A DNA stretch of 64,000 nucleotides, taken from contig JAEUUE010000138.1 in NCBI GenBank assembly GCA_016787605.1, forward strand, positions 58,087 through 122,086, read 5' to 3'. Both the position numbers and the translations under genes were made by a program. The notes under the pieces were generated by a model. That model was given only the letters and a program-made list of their open reading frames with translations, made no database searches and was not told where the DNA came from. This DNA is from Cyclobacteriaceae bacterium (GTDB taxonomy: Bacteria; Bacteroidota; Bacteroidia; Cytophagales; Cyclobacteriaceae). Shown piece after piece: positions 60,497 to 64,000 of this stretch (position 1 is its first letter; each line of letters opens with the position of its first letter).

Positions 60497-61309
60497 ATGT
60501 GCAGCACCTGTGGATGTGATCAACCCGGCGGAATTACGATAACCCGAGCCGGCCTCGACACGGTAAATTTTTCGCCGGTCAGCCCCTCCTCGCTGATTCA
60601 GCCCCAACACCACCATCCCCACACGGATTACACCCGCGTGATCGAACTGGAACAGAATATCCTGGAAAAGAATGACCGCCAGGCTCTTCATAACCGGGAA
60701 CATTTTCAGCAGCAACAGGTCCTGGCGCTGAACCTCGTCAGTTCCCCGGGCTCCGGAAAGACGGCCCTGCTCGAAAGAACGCTGACCGACCTCAAGGGGA
60801 AACACGCCTTCTGCGTCATCGAAGGGGATCAGCAAACGATGAACGACGCCAACCGCATCGCGGCCACCGGCGTTGAAGCGGTTCAGATCAATACCGGCAA
60901 GGGGTGCCACCTCGATGCCGACATGGTCCATCGCGCCCTGCACCAACTGAATCTCACCCCCCAGTCGATCCTGTTCATCGAAAATGTCGGCAACCTGGTC
61001 TGCCCGGCGTTGTTCGACCTGGGCGAAGAAGCGAGGGTAGCCATTATCAGCGTTACGGAAGGCGACGACAAGCCGCTCAAATACCCCGACATGTTCGCGT
61101 CCAGCCAGCTGTGCATCATCAACAAGATCGACCTTCTCCCCTACGTAAACTTCAAAGTCGAACGGGCCAAGGAATATGCCCGGAAAGTCAATCCCACCAT
61201 TGAATTTCTCGAGCTCTCGACTACGCTTGGCCTGGGCATGACTTCCTGGTATCAATGGCTTGAAAAGAAGCTCGCCGCCAAAGCGAGGCAACTCGCGGAA
61301 AATGCGTAA
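60497..61309 (+). CDS. hypB: Hydrogenase nickel incorporation GTPase HypB
   Basis: 270 residues. Starts MCSTCGC (Cys2, Cys5, Cys7: high-affinity nickel site), a modest His cluster (PQHHHPHTDY, about 35-44), then the GTPase domain: P-loop LVSSPGSGKTALLERT, VIEGDQQTMNDANR, IENVGNLVCPA, and the NKIDLLPYV guanine-binding box. GTP hydrolysis drives nickel handover with HypA. 40 bases after hypA, four before hypF. Confidence 0.97.
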   Translation: MCSTCGCDQPGGITITRAGLDTVNFSPVSPSSLIQPQHHHPHTDYTRVIELEQNILEKNDRQALHNREHFQQQQVLALNLVSSPGSGKTALLERTLTDLKGKHAFCVIEGDQQTMNDANRIAATGVEAVQINTGKGCHLDADMVHRALHQLNLTPQSILFIENVGNLVCPALFDLGEEARVAIISVTEGDDKPLKYPDMFASSQLCIINKIDLLPYVNFKVERAKEYARKVNPTIEFLELSTTLGLGMTSWYQWLEKKLAAKARQLAENA

Positions 61310-61312
61310 ACC

Positions 61313-63610
61313 ATGGCCACCCGCCGACTCCATATCGAGGGTCTTGTTCAGGGGGTCGGATTCCGGCCTTACGTATACCGGCTGGCCAACCGGCACAGCC
61401 TGACCGGATGGGTGAACAACAACGTGGGCGGCGTCGACATCGAGGTCAGCGGCTCCACTACTCAACTTGATTCCTTTCAAAAAGAACTATGCACCAAGCC
61501 ACCGGTGCACGCACGAATCAGCGCCATTACCGCTCAGGAAGTCCCTTCACGCATCTTTGACTCCTTTGAAATTACCGAAAGCCAATCCGAAGGTCTTCCC
61601 AAAGTGCTCCTCACCCCCGACCTGGGGCTTTGCGACGACTGCCGGAAAGAACTCTCACAGCCGGGTAACCGCCGGTTTGGCTATCCCTTCACCACCTGCC
61701 TGAAATGCGGGCCGAGGTACTCCATCATCACGGGGCTGCCCTACGACAGGCCGTTGACCACCATGGCCCGCTTCACGATGTGCCCTGATTGCGAGAAGGA
61801 ATTTCGCTCCCCCGCTCATCGGCGCTTCTATTCACAAACCAACAGCTGTCCGCAGTGTGCCGTGACGCTTAGCCTGGTGGCATCCACCGGACAGATGCTC
61901 ACCTCCAAGGCCGCGCACGTCATCGAGCAGGCCGTGGAATGGCTCAGGCAGGGAAAGATCATTGCCGTAAAAGGAATTGGAGGCTACCTGTTGGTCACCG
62001 ACGCCGGCAATGCCGACTCCGTAGCCCTCCTTCGGGAGCGCAAGCATCGGCCTTCCAAGCCCTTCGCTCTCCTGATGAACTCCGTGGAAGAAGCCCGGCA
62101 TTACGTTCACATCAGTGATCCGGAGGCGGAAGCCCTGCAATCACTCGAGTGCCCGGTGGTGCTCCTGCAACGGAAGAACCACACTTCACTGCCCGGGGTA
62201 GCCCCCGGCCTCGACCGCCTGGGCATCATGCTCCCCTCCGCACCCCTGCTGGCTCTTTTGACCGACGCTTTCCGCGGCCCCCTCGTCGCCACAAGCGGCA
62301 ACATCAGCGGCTCACCCATTTTCTATAGTGACAAGAAGGCGATTGAAAACCTCGGGCACATTGCCGATGGCTTCCTGATACATGACCGCGATATCGTGGT
62401 GCCCCAGGACGACAGCGTGGTTCAGTTCACGACGCACGGCCGGGAACGGATCGTGCTGCGGCGGTCGCGGGGAATGGCTCCCCTGATTTTCTCTCACCCC
62501 TTCCGTTTTGACAGCCCGGTGCTGGCGATGGGCGCCGATATGAAGAGTGCCTTCGCCTTGTATACCCGCGGCAACCTGTACGCCAGCCAATATCTCGGCG
62601 ACCTGGAAAACTACGATACCCAGGCGGAGTACCGGCATACGCTGGACCACCTGCTTCGCTTGCTGAATACCGCTCCTTCAACCGTTGTGACTGACCTGCA
62701 CCCCGGCTACTTCTCCACCCAAACAGGCAAACAACTCAGTGATGCCTGGAAGGCCGAACACCGGGAGATTCAGCATCACAAGGCTCACTTTGGAGCGGTG
62801 CTTGCAGAAAATGACCGCATCGCCTCCACCGATCCGGTGCTGGGAGTCATCTGGGATGGAACAGGTTTGGGCGAAGACCGGCACGTGTGGGGCGGCGAGT
62901 TTTTCCGGTATGAAGACTACCGCATGGAACGCGTCGATCATCTCGGCTATTTCCAACACATCCTGGGCGACAAATTTTCGCGGGAACCAAGACTGTGCGC
63001 CTTATCGCTTGCCAAGGATCACCCCGAAGCCATCGCGCTCCTCCAGGACAAGTTCACCGATGACGAGTGGAAACTGTACCGGTCGATGCTTCAACAACCG
63101 GGATTAATGACGTCCAGCGTTGGCCGGCTTTTCGACGGGGTGGCCTCGCTCCTGGGATTGTGCGACCACAGCACATACGAAGGCGAAGCCGCTCTTTTCC
63201 TGGAAAACTGCGCCCTTCGCGCCCACAACCGGTTCCTGGAGCCGATCCCGGAATTCACCACCGACAAGATCACCGACTATGTGATCCGTCACCTGCTCCA
63301 GGGCAGTTCCCGAAGTGCTATTGCCTACCAGTTCCACGTGGGCCTCGTCCATTGGATCGCCGAAATAGCCCGTCAGCAAAAATGCCGCACCCTGGCCTTC
63401 AGCGGCGGCGTCTTCCAGAATGCGCTCCTTAATGATCTCCTCACCGGCCTGCTTGCCGATGAATTCGAACTTCTCTTCCACCAGGAGCTGTCACCCAATG
63501 ACGAGTGCATCGGGTACGGACAGCTCGCCTGCCTGCAGGTGGAGAAGTTGCATCAGTCCTTCCACCAACAAATCGTACAATCATGTGTCTTGCCATCCCC
63601 GGTAAACTGA
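61313..63610 (+). CDS. hypF: Carbamoyltransferase HypF
   Basis: 765 residues with the complete layout: acylphosphatase domain (1-90, GLVQGVGFRPYVYRLA), two zinc fingers (CDDC...CLKC and CPDC...CPQC, about 105-185), YrdC-like carbamoyl-AMP domain (about 195-375, GGYLLVTDA, RKHRPSKPFALL) and Kae1-like domain (about 400-765, DLHPGYFSTQ, HHKAHFGAVL, GVIWDGTGLGED, AFSGGVFQNALL). It uses carbamoyl phosphate to make the CN ligands of the Ni-Fe site, passed to HypE. No hypE is in the window; it should lie after hypD. Confidence 0.97.
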   Translation: MATRRLHIEGLVQGVGFRPYVYRLANRHSLTGWVNNNVGGVDIEVSGSTTQLDSFQKELCTKPPVHARISAITAQEVPSRIFDSFEITESQSEGLPKVLLTPDLGLCDDCRKELSQPGNRRFGYPFTTCLKCGPRYSIITGLPYDRPLTTMARFTMCPDCEKEFRSPAHRRFYSQTNSCPQCAVTLSLVASTGQMLTSKAAHVIEQAVEWLRQGKIIAVKGIGGYLLVTDAGNADSVALLRERKHRPSKPFALLMNSVEEARHYVHISDPEAEALQSLECPVVLLQRKNHTSLPGVAPGLDRLGIMLPSAPLLALLTDAFRGPLVATSGNISGSPIFYSDKKAIENLGHIADGFLIHDRDIVVPQDDSVVQFTTHGRERIVLRRSRGMAPLIFSHPFRFDSPVLAMGADMKSAFALYTRGNLYASQYLGDLENYDTQAEYRHTLDHLLRLLNTAPSTVVTDLHPGYFSTQTGKQLSDAWKAEHREIQHHKAHFGAVLAENDRIASTDPVLGVIWDGTGLGEDRHVWGGEFFRYEDYRMERVDHLGYFQHILGDKFSREPRLCALSLAKDHPEAIALLQDKFTDDEWKLYRSMLQQPGLMTSSVGRLFDGVASLLGLCDHSTYEGEAALFLENCALRAHNRFLEPIPEFTTDKITDYVIRHLLQGSSRSAIAYQFHVGLVHWIAEIARQQKCRTLAFSGGVFQNALLNDLLTGLLADEFELLFHQELSPNDECIGYGQLACLQVEKLHQSFHQQIVQSCVLPSPVN

Positions 63611-63855
63611 CGGCCATCTCCGCCCAACTCGACGACACCTTCCGCATGGGTAAGGTGAGTTTCGGAGGCGTGATCAAGGAGATCAACCTCTCGATGGTGC
63701 CCGAGGCCCAGGTGGGCGACTACGTGCTCGTTCATGTCGGCGTGGCCATCGGCACGATCGACGAAGCGGAAGCCCACAAGACCTTCGAATATATCCGCCG
63801 CATTGGCGAGTTGGATGAGCTGGAAGGATCCTCCACCCAAACGGATACCCCATGA
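63583..63855 (+). CDS. hypC: Hydrogenase assembly chaperone HypC
   Basis: 90 residues from the ATG at 63583, overlapping hypF by 28 bases; the frame is open further upstream but the family always begins MCLAIPGKL, with Cys2 exposed after Met removal. It binds the large-subunit precursor and, with HypD, carries the Fe(CN)2CO unit. Its TGA overlaps the hypD ATG. Confidence 0.96.
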   Translation: MCLAIPGKLTAISAQLDDTFRMGKVSFGGVIKEINLSMVPEAQVGDYVLVHVGVAIGTIDEAEAHKTFEYIRRIGELDELEGSSTQTDTP

Positions 63856-64000
63856 AATTCCTGAGTGAATACCGCGATGGCGCGCTGGTCCTCGAATACC
63901 TGGACCAGCTGAAGAAGACCGTCACCCGCCCCTGGACGATCATGGAAATCTGCGGCGGGCAGACGCACAGCCTGGTCAAGAACGGAATCATCGACATGCT
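63852..64000 (+). CDS. hypD: Hydrogenase formation protein HypD (5' part)
   Basis: 49 complete codons before the window ends: FLSEYRDGALVLEYLDQL then WTIMEICGGQTHSLVKNGI, the conserved HypD start with the CGGQTH motif that carries the iron-binding Cys. ATGA overlap with hypC. Normal full length would be about 360-380 residues. Confidence 0.96.
   Translation, partial: MKFLSEYRDGALVLEYLDQLKKTVTRPWTIMEICGGQTHSLVKNGIIDM

Overview
The window looks like a chromosome segment of a Bacteroidota bacterium, most likely Cytophagales-like (inference). The evidence is a large secreted protein with a type IX secretion C-terminal sorting domain, a TonB-dependent receptor with a carboxypeptidase-regulatory-like N-domain, two LytS/LytTR two-component pairs, four big FtsX/MacB-type orphan permeases, and several TAnnTTTG-type -7 promoter elements typical of this phylum. 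Most of the DNA is GC-rich. One block (about 20.93-26.49 kb) is visibly AT-rich. No rRNA, tRNA or CRISPR array was found.

Layout. 0-6.5 kb: the end of a CPA1-type Na+/H+ antiporter, a small membrane protein, two secreted alpha/beta hydrolases around a LytS/LytTR pair, and a Tat-exported Gfo/Idh/MocA oxidoreductase. 6.7-16.6 kb: two FtsX-family permeases on the minus strand, then a plus-strand unit of two DUF4386 membrane proteins, a PadR regulator, a permease overlapping it by ATGA, and a 55-aa membrane protein. 16.7-20.8 kb: a SAM methyltransferase, a 38-unit heptanucleotide array, ferritin, a repeat island, a ChaN/Tiki-like secreted protein and a DUF1579-like secreted protein.

20.9-26.5 kb: an AT-rich block of five or six unrelated small operons or genes bounded by complementary octamers (GTTGTGCG/CGCACAAC, GTTAGCGC/GCGCTAAC), with one complete attC-like folded inverted repeat. 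I read this as an integron-type gene-cassette cluster with no integrase in view. Cargo: a 707-aa secreted protein of unknown function, an SDH/SppA-like serine protease with a 75-aa partner, a small secreted protein and a YcxB-like membrane protein.

26.5-45.6 kb: an M1 aminopeptidase, an M24 Xaa-Pro peptidase, a CPBP protease, secreted proteins, a five-gene unit (TonB receptor - TPR protein - CPBP protease - LytS kinase - LytTR regulator), a PhnD-like binding protein, a PhyH-family dioxygenase, an esterase, an FKBP isomerase lipoprotein and a fourth FtsX permease. 45.6-55.7 kb: a 1.6-kaa T9SS protein with seven near-identical repeats, a GH2 beta-galactosidase, a VOC protein, a GH53 galactanase, and crcB with a DUF190 gene.

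55.7-64 kb: a complete uptake [NiFe]-hydrogenase locus. hyaA-hyaB-hyaC-hyaD run on the minus strand and a small His-containing membrane protein, hypA, hypB, hypF, hypC and hypD (cut by the window end) run divergently on the plus strand. The small subunit carries the six-cysteine signature of oxygen-tolerant membrane-bound enzymes, so the organism probably oxidises H2 aerobically and feeds electrons through cytochrome b to the quinone pool.

A genome-wide habit shows throughout the intergenic DNA: short arrays of degenerate 7-bp units, each locus with its own consensus but the same period, usually starting at or inside a gene's stop codon and often combined with REP-like hairpins.
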